NCBI RefSeq assembly: GCF_010820555.1
Contig: NZ_JAAIKD010000001.1
Coordinates: 161,701 to 225,700 of the forward strand
Source: Psychroflexus aurantiacus
GTDB lineage: Bacteria > Bacteroidota > Bacteroidia > Flavobacteriales > Flavobacteriaceae
DNA length: 64,000 nucleotides
Reading direction: 5' to 3'
In this document: piece after piece, positions 48,018-56,901 of the stretch
How the letters are laid out: every line of letters begins with the position of its first letter
How positions within the stretch are numbered: the first letter of the stretch is position 1
Notes under the pieces: model-generated
The model's database searches: none
Told to the model about the DNA's origin: nothing
The model's input: the letters and a program-made list of their open reading frames with translations, nothing else
Made by a program: the position numbers and the translations under genes

Positions 48018-50831
48018 TTATATTCCTAAAATATAATCTGTCAAGCCAATTTCTCTGGGTAAGTCCATTTTTTTACGCAAACGATATCGTTTCACTTCTA
48101 CGCTCTTGGTGGATATATTGAAAAGAGGCGCAATCTCTTTGGAGGATAAATTGAGACGCAGGTAAGCACAAAGCCTGAGATCATTTGGCGTCAAGGAGGG
48201 ATGCTTGGATTTCATTGATTTCAAGAAATCTTTATCCGAATTGTTGAAGGCTTCTTCAAACATTTTCCAGTCATCAGTGTTATTGATATTCTTATCGATA
48301 ATCTTAATAACTTTTTTGGCATTTAACGGAATGGGTTTTGCTTTTTGAAGCTCATCTTTGATAGATCCCAGAAATTCGTTTTTCTTGATTAAACTCATGG
48401 TAGATGCAGCTAATTCACGGCTTTTATTATCGATATCCTGCTTGAGCTGTTCATTTTTAACCTGCATGATTTCCTGCTGGCTTTCCAGTTGCTTTAATTC
48501 CAGTTCTCTGTTGGCCTGATGCTGTAACTCTAGCTTTTGTCTTTTATAATACCGCTTATACACATTATGTATAAGAGAAAATAAAACAATGAGGAGAATC
48601 AAGTACAGAACTAACATCGTATTCGATATTGCAAAGGGACGATTGATTTTAAAAATAAAGACTTTAGGTTCTGAAAAATAGCGATCACCCACACGAGCTC
48701 GAACCTGAAACTCATAATCTCCAAAAGGAAGGTTATTGAAAGCTATTTCATGCCGTTCATCCCAGGAAGACCATTCGTCTATAAAGCCTATAAGCCGGTA
48801 TTGGTACTCGGAAGTAAAATACTTTTCAAAATAGGGCACACTGAAGTTGAAATGAAGGTTATTCATTTGGTTTTTAAGTTCAGCAGCTTTACCAGGCTCA
48901 AGAAATGAGGCTTTTTGACCAGTCTGCCAGTATTTGACCGAGGTGATGTTTAAGGATTCGTTAATGGTCGTATCCAGAAACTTTTTATAATCGATTATGA
49001 TATAGCCCTGGGTCAGTCCTAAAAGATAGCGTTCATCACCAAGATGATATACATTTTCGTATCCTACCATGGCCCCTCGGGTATCGGAAGAGATAGGGAT
49101 AGAGCCTAAACTGAAGGTAGTGTTTATCTTACCCTGAACTGTAAAGTTTATTCTGTTTTTATTAAAACTCCAAAGCCCAATCTCACCAGAAGTGGTTGCT
49201 AATTTTCCTGAAGAATACATATTTTCTGTATACAATCGGCTTAATAAACTGTCTTTTAAAAACTCATCAGCAACAGTATCAAACCTCCAGACTCCCTTTT
49301 GCTGAGCATAGTAAATCTCGTCTTTATATTTAACCAGACTGGAATATAAGCCATTGCTTATGCCTTCAAACTGAGAAACCTTATCAACTGAGGTATAGCT
49401 GTCATTTATGCTGAGCTTATATACCCCCTTGTATTCGTGGTCGATTAGAATTTCAGTTGGAGAGGTAAATTCAACAAATTTTGAGGACACATAAAAATTA
49501 TCTAGTCGGTTTCGAAAAGTCCAGCCGTCCTGAGTTTTTTCCAGAACACTTAGGCCATTATAATTCCCTTGTAAGAGGAGGTTAGGATGATCTGGAACAG
49601 GCTTGAAACACCAGGTCCCGAGCAGATCTGAAATCTGTCCAAACTCTCCTTCAGAAAATATAAAGGTCCCGTTGTTATGTCCGCATAGCAAATACCCATC
49701 AACTTCCCGAAGCGTCCAGACCTGGCCTTTCGAACCTTTCACAAATTTAAAATCTGACGTTGTATCATTCACAGGCTTGTAAAAAAGTCCCTGATTGGTT
49801 CCTATAAAAAGATTTTCGTTAAAGACCAATGCCGTATAGATCGTTCCAAGAACTCCATTATCATCGTTAAACACAGAAATGGGAGAATTGACGTTCACAC
49901 AGTTAATTCCATTATCGAGGCCTAACCAAATATTGGCATCCTTATCTTCGTAAACAGAGAGGACCGTATTATTGTACAAGGTCTCCTGTTCGGTGATTTG
50001 ATTCTGGATAATGCCTTCAGAATTCAGAAAAACAACGCCTTCTGAAATCGTTCCGAGAACAATGCCTTCATTTTTGGTCTGTAGACTGGTATAAACGGTA
50101 AAATCATCAATAGCATTAGATGAAGAAGGCCATTGCTGAGGCTCTGCTTCCAGGGTGTAAATCCCCTCTGTATCGGTTTGAACTAAAACCTGAGAGGGGT
50201 AAGCATAAAGATTTATAATCGCGTGCTCTTTAAACAGAACGTGATCTGAAACCAAAACCGGTTCACCATCTTCAATTTTGAAAAGACCTTTATTCACAAT
50301 CTGAAAGAAAAGATCACCGTCTAACTTATATATTTTTGTAATGGCACCCTCTATAGAAATTTTCTTAAGTGACTTGTCCTCAATATGATAGGTGTATAGG
50401 TTATCTAAAGATTGGAAAATAATCCAGTTTTCGAGACGTTCTATCGTCCAGAATTGCTCATCTGTCCCGATAGAATCAATTATGGCTTTGGAAAGCGACT
50501 GGTAGACTAAGTTTCCAGTAGGCTGTTTTTCCCAAAATCCAAATTCACGGTAACTCCCCGTATAAATCTTATGGTCATGATAAAAGACCGAGCGAAGGAT
50601 GCTTTGATTAGGGGAAGGATACAGCCTCCAGTCTTCACCGTCATATTCAAGCAAACCAATGTTATTGGCCATATACATATAATCGTTGAAGCCCTGGGTA
50701 ATAGACCAGTTTTGATTATCGGCCTGATAATCTTTTGGAGAAAACGTAAGAACAGGAGGAAGTTCCTGAGCATTAAACCCCAGGGAGAAGGAAAATGCAA
50801 ATAAAGCTATAAGGTTCCGATAAATCTTCAC
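48018..50831 (-). CDS. Propeller-sensor regulator with Y_Y_Y and LuxR-type HTH, no kinase
   Basis: This protein of about 937 residues has a signal peptide, a beta-propeller sensor of Reg_prop type (repeats such as NIWLGLDNGINCV, YNGLSVLEKTQDGW), a Y_Y_Y domain (EYQYRLIGFIDEWSSWDE), one TM helix (LVLYLILLIVLFSLIHNVYK), a coiled coil and a C-terminal HTH (LTPNDLRLCAYLRLNLSSKE, then IAPLFNISTKSVEVKRYRLR). Histidine kinase and receiver domains are absent. It likely senses periplasmic glucan and controls DNA directly across the membrane. I prefer the GTG at 50831, 8 nt after the porter stop; the ATG at 50867 would overlap that gene by 29 nt. Confidence 0.85.
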   Translation of the reverse strand: MKIYRNLIALFAFSFSLGFNAQELPPVLTFSPKDYQADNQNWSITQGFNDYMYMANNIGLLEYDGEDWRLYPSPNQSILRSVFYHDHKIYTGSYREFGFWEKQPTGNLVYQSLSKAIIDSIGTDEQFWTIERLENWIIFQSLDNLYTYHIEDKSLKKISIEGAITKIYKLDGDLFFQIVNKGLFKIEDGEPVLVSDHVLFKEHAIINLYAYPSQVLVQTDTEGIYTLEAEPQQWPSSSNAIDDFTVYTSLQTKNEGIVLGTISEGVVFLNSEGIIQNQITEQETLYNNTVLSVYEDKDANIWLGLDNGINCVNVNSPISVFNDDNGVLGTIYTALVFNENLFIGTNQGLFYKPVNDTTSDFKFVKGSKGQVWTLREVDGYLLCGHNNGTFIFSEGEFGQISDLLGTWCFKPVPDHPNLLLQGNYNGLSVLEKTQDGWTFRNRLDNFYVSSKFVEFTSPTEILIDHEYKGVYKLSINDSYTSVDKVSQFEGISNGLYSSLVKYKDEIYYAQQKGVWRFDTVADEFLKDSLLSRLYTENMYSSGKLATTSGEIGLWSFNKNRINFTVQGKINTTFSLGSIPISSDTRGAMVGYENVYHLGDERYLLGLTQGYIIIDYKKFLDTTINESLNITSVKYWQTGQKASFLEPGKAAELKNQMNNLHFNFSVPYFEKYFTSEYQYRLIGFIDEWSSWDERHEIAFNNLPFGDYEFQVRARVGDRYFSEPKVFIFKINRPFAISNTMLVLYLILLIVLFSLIHNVYKRYYKRQKLELQHQANRELELKQLESQQEIMQVKNEQLKQDIDNKSRELAASTMSLIKKNEFLGSIKDELQKAKPIPLNAKKVIKIIDKNINNTDDWKMFEEAFNNSDKDFLKSMKSKHPSLTPNDLRLCAYLRLNLSSKEIAPLFNISTKSVEVKRYRLRKKMDLPREIGLTDYILGI

Positions 50832-50838
50832 GTTAATT

Positions 50839-52215
50839 TTAATCCCATATATCTTCAAGTTCTTCAAGAGATTTATTTTTGGTTTCAGGAATATACCTAT
50901 ACGTAAAAATAATAATAATAATGATGAAAATGATGAAAATTAAATAAGGGAGTGAGCCGTTCCAAAAATCATTCATGTTGGTTTCACTTTCAGAAATCAC
51001 AGGAAAAAACTGAGAGACGAGATAATTGGAAGCCCACTGAGCAGCCACGGCAATGGACATGGCTGCGCTACGGATTCGATTAGGGAACATTTCCGACAAT
51101 AAGACCCAAACGACAGGTCCCATAGACATAGCAAAGGAAGCGATAAAAAGCAAAACCCCTATCAATGAAATCATTCCAACATTCTGCTGCTGAAGGGATA
51201 TGCCCAGCAGGGCAAAACCGAGAATCATACCGACACTTCCAATGTAGATAAGCGGCTTTCTTCCAAATTTATCCACGGTAAACATGGCTATAAAGGTGAA
51301 TATAAGATTGATGAAAGCAAGCAGAATCTGCTGTAACAACACGTCGTCTTTACTAAATCCAAGGGCTTTTTCAAAAATATCCGCACCGTAATAAAGTACG
51401 GCATTTATACCTGTAAACTGCTGTAGCATTGAAAACACAGTTCCAATCAAGATGATCCCTAAAATCGATTTTGAGAAAAAATTAATCTTGGGCTTTTCGA
51501 TATTTTGATTGATGGAATCCTGGATTTGAGCAGCTTCCTTTTTGGCCAAGTCGGCACCGTGAATCTTGACCAGAGTGCCATAGCCTTCTTCGGGTCTTCT
51601 CATCAGATAAAGCCACCGTGGACTTTTAGGCACAAAAAACAACAAGACCAGAAATAGTCCGCTGGGAATGAGTTCAGACCAAAACATTCTTCTCCAGCCA
51701 AAATCGATATTCTCTGCGATAGTGAGGTTATTTCCAATGAAATAAGTCACTAAAAACACTACAAAAAAACCAATGACTATAGCAAGCTGGTAAAAGGTCA
51801 CTAAACTACCTCGCTTATTGGAAGGGGCAATTTCTGCAATATACATGGGAGCACTCATGGAAGCAATACCAATACCAAGACCTCCAAGAATTCTAAAAAA
51901 CACAAGAAGGGTTACAGACTCGGGAAGAAATGCAGGCAATCCAGACCCCCAGGCAGAAATCGTAAACAGTAGGGCTGAAATGATTAAAGAATATTTTCGA
52001 CCGATTTTCATGCTCAAATAGCCGGCACTTAGCGCCCCAACAAGGCAGCCTATCAGTGCAGAGCCTACCACCCAGCCTTTCATGGCAGGATCCAGATTAA
52101 AGTACTGACTTAGAAAATATTGCGCTCCGTTGATAACTCCTGTATCATAACCAAACAAAAATCCGCCAAGCGCAGATATTGAGGTAATTAAAAGCAAAAA
52201 AGATCTAGACTTCAT
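50839..52215 (-). CDS. Sugar porter family MFS transporter
   Basis: This 458-residue inner-membrane protein has twelve spans and sugar-porter motifs: GFLFGYDTGVINGAQYFL near 18-35, GRKYSLIISALL, RILGGLGIGIASMSAPMYIAEIAP near 109-132, PKSPRWLYL (variant of PESPRW) and QQFTGINAVLYYG. It ends PETKNKSLEELEDIW. It resembles XylE/GalP-type H+ symporters and would take up the glucose released by the periplasmic GH3. It forms an operon with the regulator gene downstream. Confidence 0.93.
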   Translation of the reverse strand: MKSRSFLLLITSISALGGFLFGYDTGVINGAQYFLSQYFNLDPAMKGWVVGSALIGCLVGALSAGYLSMKIGRKYSLIISALLFTISAWGSGLPAFLPESVTLLVFFRILGGLGIGIASMSAPMYIAEIAPSNKRGSLVTFYQLAIVIGFFVVFLVTYFIGNNLTIAENIDFGWRRMFWSELIPSGLFLVLLFFVPKSPRWLYLMRRPEEGYGTLVKIHGADLAKKEAAQIQDSINQNIEKPKINFFSKSILGIILIGTVFSMLQQFTGINAVLYYGADIFEKALGFSKDDVLLQQILLAFINLIFTFIAMFTVDKFGRKPLIYIGSVGMILGFALLGISLQQQNVGMISLIGVLLFIASFAMSMGPVVWVLLSEMFPNRIRSAAMSIAVAAQWASNYLVSQFFPVISESETNMNDFWNGSLPYLIFIIFIIIIIIFTYRYIPETKNKSLEELEDIWD

Positions 52216-52265
52216 GAATCAAGTTTTGTCTAGCAAAGTAGAAAACATTTTTCAGATATACAGCA

Positions 52266-52322
52266 CTATATCGATAGATATATTTTAGGTTTGGGTTTTG
52301 TATAGTTAAGAATACGCTATAC
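52266..52322. promoter_or_regulatory. Candidate operator upstream of the sugar porter operon
   Basis: CTATATCGATAG (52266-52277) is followed by TTTTGTATAG (52296-52305) and CTATAC (52317-52322), the last forming a GTATAG/CTATAC inverted repeat. It mirrors the element at 47942-47993 in order, orientation and spacing. Confidence 0.55.
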
Positions 52323-52400
52323 TACTTGTAAGGGTAAACCCCTCCTTAGGTTGAATTGTGTGCTTATGAAGAATTAATAGTCTGAAAAAGCGTATCAAAT

Positions 52401-52976
52401 TTATACAGATAATCCAAGACGAAGGTGAACATGGATTGAAATTTCTTCGTGAACTTTGATCAATCCCATCATTTTTGTAGGGGTTTCCAGGTTAAAATCA
52501 TTGATGTTCAGCTGTAAAACGCTTGTATAGATTTTCTCGTCGTGATCACCCAGGGCAACCTGAACAGGAAGATGTTTGGTTTTCCCCGCAATGGTTATCT
52601 GGATTATCGCCTGCAGACAGGATTCCAAAGCTTTGATTTCCTTAACTTCTATATGAATAGTAGGAAACTCACTGGTTTGTATAAGCTCTTCAAAATCTTT
52701 ATTTATTCTTCTGCCTCCACAGTCAAATGAGGCTGACTCTAAGAACAGATCGGCATCGTTGAGCAACCAGCCGTTTTTGTAATCTTCATAAAAAAGCGTA
52801 AAGCGTTGTGGCTTAATAGGCTTTATATAATTACAGGTGAACGTATTCACATTTGAAGTTCCCTTAATGTAAAGATGACTCCCTTCCTTGATCCTGACCT
52901 CGATTTTGTCGTTTACATCGTCATGATTAGGAAATGCCGAGAGTAAGCTAACAAGTAAAACATAAACTATTCTCAT
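52401..52976 (-). CDS. YceI-like secreted protein
   Basis: This 191-residue protein starts at the ATG at 52976 (MRIVYVLLVSLLSAFPNHDD), which gives a signal peptide. The longer frame runs back through a terminator. The pattern GSHLYIKGTSNVNTFTCNY ... SASFDCGGRRINKDFEELIQ ... FPTIHIEV ... ITIAGKTKHLPVQV ... LNINDFNLETPTKMMGLIKV is that of the YceI lipocalin-like barrel, which binds long isoprenoid or fatty chains. It is more divergent than the paralogue at 54349. Confidence 0.75.
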   Translation of the reverse strand: MRIVYVLLVSLLSAFPNHDDVNDKIEVRIKEGSHLYIKGTSNVNTFTCNYIKPIKPQRFTLFYEDYKNGWLLNDADLFLESASFDCGGRRINKDFEELIQTSEFPTIHIEVKEIKALESCLQAIIQITIAGKTKHLPVQVALGDHDEKIYTSVLQLNINDFNLETPTKMMGLIKVHEEISIHVHLRLGLSV

Positions 52977-52986
52977 CTTCTTTAAT

Positions 52987-53024
52987 TTAAAAAAAACCTT
53001 GCCCTTTAAGAAAAGAGCAAGGTT
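52987..53024 (-). terminator. Intrinsic terminator after the porin gene
   Basis: In the minus direction AACCTTGCTCTTT pairs with AAAGGGCAAGGTT (13 bp, one G-U) around TCTT, followed by a T-run. It separates the porin from the downstream YceI-like gene. Confidence 0.85.
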
Positions 53025-53040
53025 AACAAATTTGGCTAAT

Positions 53041-54318
53041 CTAGAAACTAATGACCGCTTCAAGCATAAGTCCATCAAACTGTCCGCCGGCAAAAATATC
53101 TCCCACAGGGTAATCAGAATAAGACTGATTTACATACTCTAACTTGGCCAGAACATTCTTGGTCATAAACCAGCCTGCACCAAGCTGTAACCTGTCAACA
53201 CTGATGTCTTGTCCAGAAGAATGTTCCCCGTCAACATAGCTATATCTACCTCCAATATAAACATCTTCATTAGCTCCAAATCTGTAAATCAAGTCTGCCG
53301 CATAGTGGTTATACGTTCTGCTTGGAGGATTAGGACCAAATCCTTTTCCTGTAGAATTTTCATAGACACCAAAGAACTCCAGGCCTTTGTGTTTAATGAA
53401 AGGGTTAATCATGATAGAGGTAACTTCAGTTCCAAATCCGGGATTTACGCGTCCAGATCTAAAGTCTCCTGAAGCAGAAGCTCCTTCTTCCTCCAACACG
53501 AAATAGTATCTTGAACCTGCTCTGTCTCCATCGTAAAGGAAATTTTTTGAAGATTCACTCGTGGTGTATAAAGATCCCATCAGTCTGAAGCGTGTATCCT
53601 GGGTTAGTTGTTTGTCGTAACCAAGTTTTGCTAAAAAGACAGGCTTAGTCTCTAAATTTGAATTTGGATTTAAAGAAACCGATTGATTTAGTTTCCCATT
53701 GGTCACCCCAAGCATAGCTAACCAGCCGTTTTTTCTAAAATAACCTTCAAAACCAACTTCAGTGGTAAACGAATCCATAAGGTAGTTACCTATAAAAGGA
53801 TTGTACATGGCCATGGCATTATCTGTCCTTCTAAAGTGTGCGTCACCATAGTTGATTTCCATGTGTCCAAACTTGAAGGTTAGATACTGCATTGCATCAG
53901 CCATAAAGCCTTCTCCAACGAATTCAAGCTTATCGATCAGCAAATACCCCCCTTTAACCCAGGCTTCAGGGTGGTGACGTGCAGACAAGTAGGTTCTTAA
54001 ATGCATACGCACACCATCATAAAGTGCAACATCTAAATCGAGGTTGGCTGTTGCCAGGTTGAAATTATCTCCCAGCGTTGCCAAAGGCACAGCTCCACTG
54101 TTCTCATGGTCTAAAGCCTGGAACTGGATAGTGGAAGCACCACCTACTCTCACTTTTAAGCCGTCAAACGTAGTTACTGTATCTTTTGGGGCTTCAAATA
54201 CGTTGATACCTCGCTGATCTCTTGGCCTAAAGTTATCCAGGTCTCTTTTCTGAGCAAAAGAGTTGAAAGAAAATGCCAGTGTCAGGCACATCATTAAAGT
54301 TAATTTTAGAGTTTTCAT
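53041..54318 (-). CDS. Outer-membrane porin (beta-barrel)
   Basis: This 425-residue protein has a signal peptide (MKTLKLTLMMCLTLAFSFNS then FAQ) and strands typical of phosphate-selective-type porins of Bacteroidetes (GGASTIQFQALDHENSG, RMHLRTYLSARHHPEAWVKG, FEGYFRKNGWLAMLGVTNGK, ending DGLMLEAVISF with a terminal Phe, which suits the barrel assembly machinery). The substrate cannot be told. It sits between two YceI genes, with the upstream YceI stop 30 nt away. Confidence 0.75.
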   Translation of the reverse strand: MKTLKLTLMMCLTLAFSFNSFAQKRDLDNFRPRDQRGINVFEAPKDTVTTFDGLKVRVGGASTIQFQALDHENSGAVPLATLGDNFNLATANLDLDVALYDGVRMHLRTYLSARHHPEAWVKGGYLLIDKLEFVGEGFMADAMQYLTFKFGHMEINYGDAHFRRTDNAMAMYNPFIGNYLMDSFTTEVGFEGYFRKNGWLAMLGVTNGKLNQSVSLNPNSNLETKPVFLAKLGYDKQLTQDTRFRLMGSLYTTSESSKNFLYDGDRAGSRYYFVLEEEGASASGDFRSGRVNPGFGTEVTSIMINPFIKHKGLEFFGVYENSTGKGFGPNPPSRTYNHYAADLIYRFGANEDVYIGGRYSYVDGEHSSGQDISVDRLQLGAGWFMTKNVLAKLEYVNQSYSDYPVGDIFAGGQFDGLMLEAVISF

Positions 54319-54348
54319 AGTTAATAGTGTTTAGGTAATTAATTGTTT

Positions 54349-54933
54349 TTAAGATTTATAGTGGGTCAGGTCAAAATTTACATGTACAGTCTCCCCTGTG
54401 GTAATGGTTCCAAACAGGGCTGTAGGAGGTTCAATCTTATAATCTGTCATATTGAGTTCCTGCTCTGCTTTTAGGGTATAACCGGTTTTGGTTTTATGGA
54501 GTTCTACCGGGATACTCACCATCTTGGCAGTTCCGGACATACTCAGTTTTCCTTTTACCTCGGCCTGATAAACGCCGGGAGATTTTTCTATGAGTGTAGC
54601 CGGTGCCGAAGAGGTAAAGACAACCAGCTTATAAGTATCGGCCTGCATAGCTTCATAGGTGTTTTTATCCATTTTGCCCTTTCCACTATCAAAGCTCTTA
54701 ACCGGAATCGATAATTGGATCGCATTTATGGCTTTTAAGTCATCCTCCTCGATAACTAACTCCATTTCACTGGCAAAATCTTTGGCTAGGATTTCCCAGT
54801 CGTGAATATTGGAGGTCCCTTCTATTAGAATGGAATTTTCGTCGGCCGGAACCGCTTTAAACTGAGTTTGTGATTGTCCTACAGAAAAAATAAGGAGTAA
54901 CGCGAAAGCTGAAATTAAGGTTGTGAGTTTCAT
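54349..54933 (-). CDS. YceI family protein
   Basis: This 194-residue protein has a signal peptide (MKLTTLISAFALLLIFSVGQ then SQTQF). The YceI fold is seen in DENSILIEGTSNIHDWEILA, IPVKSFDSGKGKMDKNTYEA, KLSMSGTAKMVSIPVELH and ELNMTDYKIEPPTALFGTI. Family members bind isoprenoid or other amphiphilic chains in the periplasm. It precedes the porin gene in what is likely one transcript. Confidence 0.92.
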   Translation of the reverse strand: MKLTTLISAFALLLIFSVGQSQTQFKAVPADENSILIEGTSNIHDWEILAKDFASEMELVIEEDDLKAINAIQLSIPVKSFDSGKGKMDKNTYEAMQADTYKLVVFTSSAPATLIEKSPGVYQAEVKGKLSMSGTAKMVSIPVELHKTKTGYTLKAEQELNMTDYKIEPPTALFGTITTGETVHVNFDLTHYKS

Positions 54934-55160
54934 AGGTCAAACTATTTTAAAGGATTTGTCGATTATTAATTATTTGTTAATGCAAATTTAAAAGAGAAGC
55001 TTTCCTTAGAAAATGAGCAATGTCATATATTGGAGGTTTTACAGAATAAACCTAACTCAAAGGGACTTTAGAGCAGGTTTCAGCTCAAGCTTAAGGTTAA
55101 AAGGAAGTCAAATTAGCCTTGAGCCGCAAATCAAATCTTATTTTTATAAAAAATAAACTT

Positions 55161-56210
55161 ATGAGTGAAGTAAAAGCCTACGGTGCCAAAGCAAGTGACG
55201 CCGATTTAGAACAACTAAACATCAAAAGAAGAACTCCCTTAGCTACGGATGTTCATATAGAAATAGATTACTGCGGCGTGTGTCACAGCGATATCCACCA
55301 GGTGAGAAACGACTGGAAAAATTCCAAGTATCCCGTCATCCCAGGTCACGAAATCATTGGACATGTTGTTGCTGTGGGAAGTGAGGTTACCAAATTCAAA
55401 ACAGGACAACAGGTTGGCGTAGGCTGCATGGTAGATTCCTGTCAGAATTGTGAAGCCTGCGATGAAGGCCTTGAACAGTTTTGTGAAAATGGAATGACCG
55501 CTACCTATAATGGTAAAGACAAACATCTTGGCGGGCATACCTTTGGCGGGTATTCTGAAGAGATTGTCGTTGATGAAAAGTTTGTATTGAATGTACCCGA
55601 CAATCTGGATATAAAAGCCGTACCACCATTGCTTTGCGCAGGCATCACCACCTGGTCACCTCTAAGGCAGTGGAATGTCCAAAAAGGAGATAAAGTTGGC
55701 GTGGTAGGTCTTGGTGGACTGGGACATATGGGAATCAAATTTGCACGTGCCCTGGGAGCACAGGTGGTTATGATCACCACTTCTCCTGAAAAAAGCGAGG
55801 ATGCTGAAAAACTGGGAGCAGATGAAGTTCTGATTTCCAAGGATGATAAACAGATGAAAGAGCACGCGAACTCCTTTGATTTTATATTGAATACCGTTCC
55901 TGTAGGTCACGATGTCAATCCATACCTGAATTTACTCAAACGCGATAAAACCATGGTCCTTGTTGGTGCCATAGAGCCGCTAAAAGGCGTGAATGGAGGC
56001 GCACTGATTGTCAAAAGAAAACGACTGGCAGGCTCACTTATCGGAGGGATTGAAGAAACCCAGGAAATGCTGGACTTCTGTGGAGAGCATAACATCGTTT
56101 CAGATGTTGAAATGATCGATATACAAACTATCAATACGGCTTACGAAAGAGTGGTGAACTCCGATGTCAAGTACAGATTTGTCATCGATATGCAGTCGCT
56201 CAAGAAATAA
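55161..56210 (+). CDS. Zinc-dependent NAD(P) alcohol dehydrogenase
   Basis: This 349-residue enzyme (start at ATG 55161; the longer TTG frame is unlikely) has the catalytic zinc motif DYCGVCHSDIHQVRNDW near 35-51, GHEIIGHVVAVG, and structural zinc cysteines in CMVDSCQNCEACDEGLEQFC. The Rossmann nucleotide site is VVGLGGLGHMGIKFA. It resembles the cinnamyl-alcohol-dehydrogenase/YahK group, which reduces aldehydes with NADPH. It stands alone on the plus strand. Confidence 0.93.
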   Translation: MSEVKAYGAKASDADLEQLNIKRRTPLATDVHIEIDYCGVCHSDIHQVRNDWKNSKYPVIPGHEIIGHVVAVGSEVTKFKTGQQVGVGCMVDSCQNCEACDEGLEQFCENGMTATYNGKDKHLGGHTFGGYSEEIVVDEKFVLNVPDNLDIKAVPPLLCAGITTWSPLRQWNVQKGDKVGVVGLGGLGHMGIKFARALGAQVVMITTSPEKSEDAEKLGADEVLISKDDKQMKEHANSFDFILNTVPVGHDVNPYLNLLKRDKTMVLVGAIEPLKGVNGGALIVKRKRLAGSLIGGIEETQEMLDFCGEHNIVSDVEMIDIQTINTAYERVVNSDVKYRFVIDMQSLKK

Positions 56211-56317
56211 ATAAGTCTGATTCTGCTTATACAGCATGCCTTAGGTCCTATCCATAACCTTCGAGGTCATCACCCTCGGGCTGTCTAAGAAGCAGTTCGA
56301 TTGATCTGATAAAAATA

Positions 56318-56356
56318 AAAACGCCCTTCTAAATATGATGTCAGAAGGGCGCTTTT
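56318..56356. terminator. Bidirectional terminator between alcohol dehydrogenase and DUF2237
   Basis: CGCCCTTCT (56322-56330) pairs perfectly with AGAAGGGCG (56343-56351) around 12 nt, with an A-run to the left and T-run to the right. It serves both converging genes. Confidence 0.88.
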
Positions 56357-56381
56357 TATAGCGTATTTAAAATGCTCAGCT

Positions 56382-56741
56382 TTACTCATGGTATTCCCAT
56401 TCTTTCAGGGTTTCCATAGACACATAGTCCAACATTTTCTCGTGGCAGGACTCTAGCTTCAGGTACAAAGGATGCCCGGCTTCCTTGCTTTTGAGCCAGA
56501 CGCCCATGCACACGCACCACCAGTCACCGGGTTTTAAGCCGGGAAAACTCCACTGGGGTTTTGGGGTCACCAGGTCATTCCCCCTGGCTTTATTCCATTC
56601 CAAAAAACCTTCAGTGACCTTTGCTGCAACGATATGTAAGCCATTATCCTGTTCAGCATACTTGCAAAACCCATCTCTAAACACGCCCGTCATAGGATCG
56701 TAAGAACAGGCTTTTAGCTCTGTACCCAGTACATTTTTCAT
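56382..56741 (-). CDS. DUF2237 family protein
   Basis: This 119-residue protein matches DUF2237: NVLGTELKACSYDPMTGVFR near 3-22, FCKYAEQDNGLHIVAAKVT, FLEWNKARGNDL and PGDWWCVCMGVWLKSKEAG. The conserved Cys and Trp pairs suggest metal binding or an enzymatic site, but function is unknown. Length is typical. Confidence 0.92.
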   Translation of the reverse strand: MKNVLGTELKACSYDPMTGVFRDGFCKYAEQDNGLHIVAAKVTEGFLEWNKARGNDLVTPKPQWSFPGLKPGDWWCVCMGVWLKSKEAGHPLYLKLESCHEKMLDYVSMETLKEWEYHE

Positions 56742-56801
56742 GGTATTTTTTTCTTTTGAATTTGCTGTAAGTTAAGCAATAATGGATAAAGTTAGTTAGC
56801 G

Positions 56802-56828
56802 TTCTCGAGCGATTGCATCGCGAGAGAA
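56802..56828. repeat. Hairpin upstream of DUF2237
   Basis: TTCTCgaGCGAT (56802-56813) pairs with ATCGCgaGAGAA (56817-56828), 10 of 12 positions, loop of 3 nt. It has no T-run and lies about 60-90 nt upstream of the DUF2237 start. Its role is unknown. Confidence 0.4.
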
Positions 56829-56901
56829 TTACTAAAAACTTATGTTGTCTGGATTCTAACCGTTCCAAAATTTTAGAGCTGTTGGGCACTTGCCCTAGGT
56901 C

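Noticed and set aside
56211..56900. The short repeat GCCyTAGGTCCTA near 56240 and 56890
   Set aside because: Two copies of about 13 nt without other shared flanks; may be chance.
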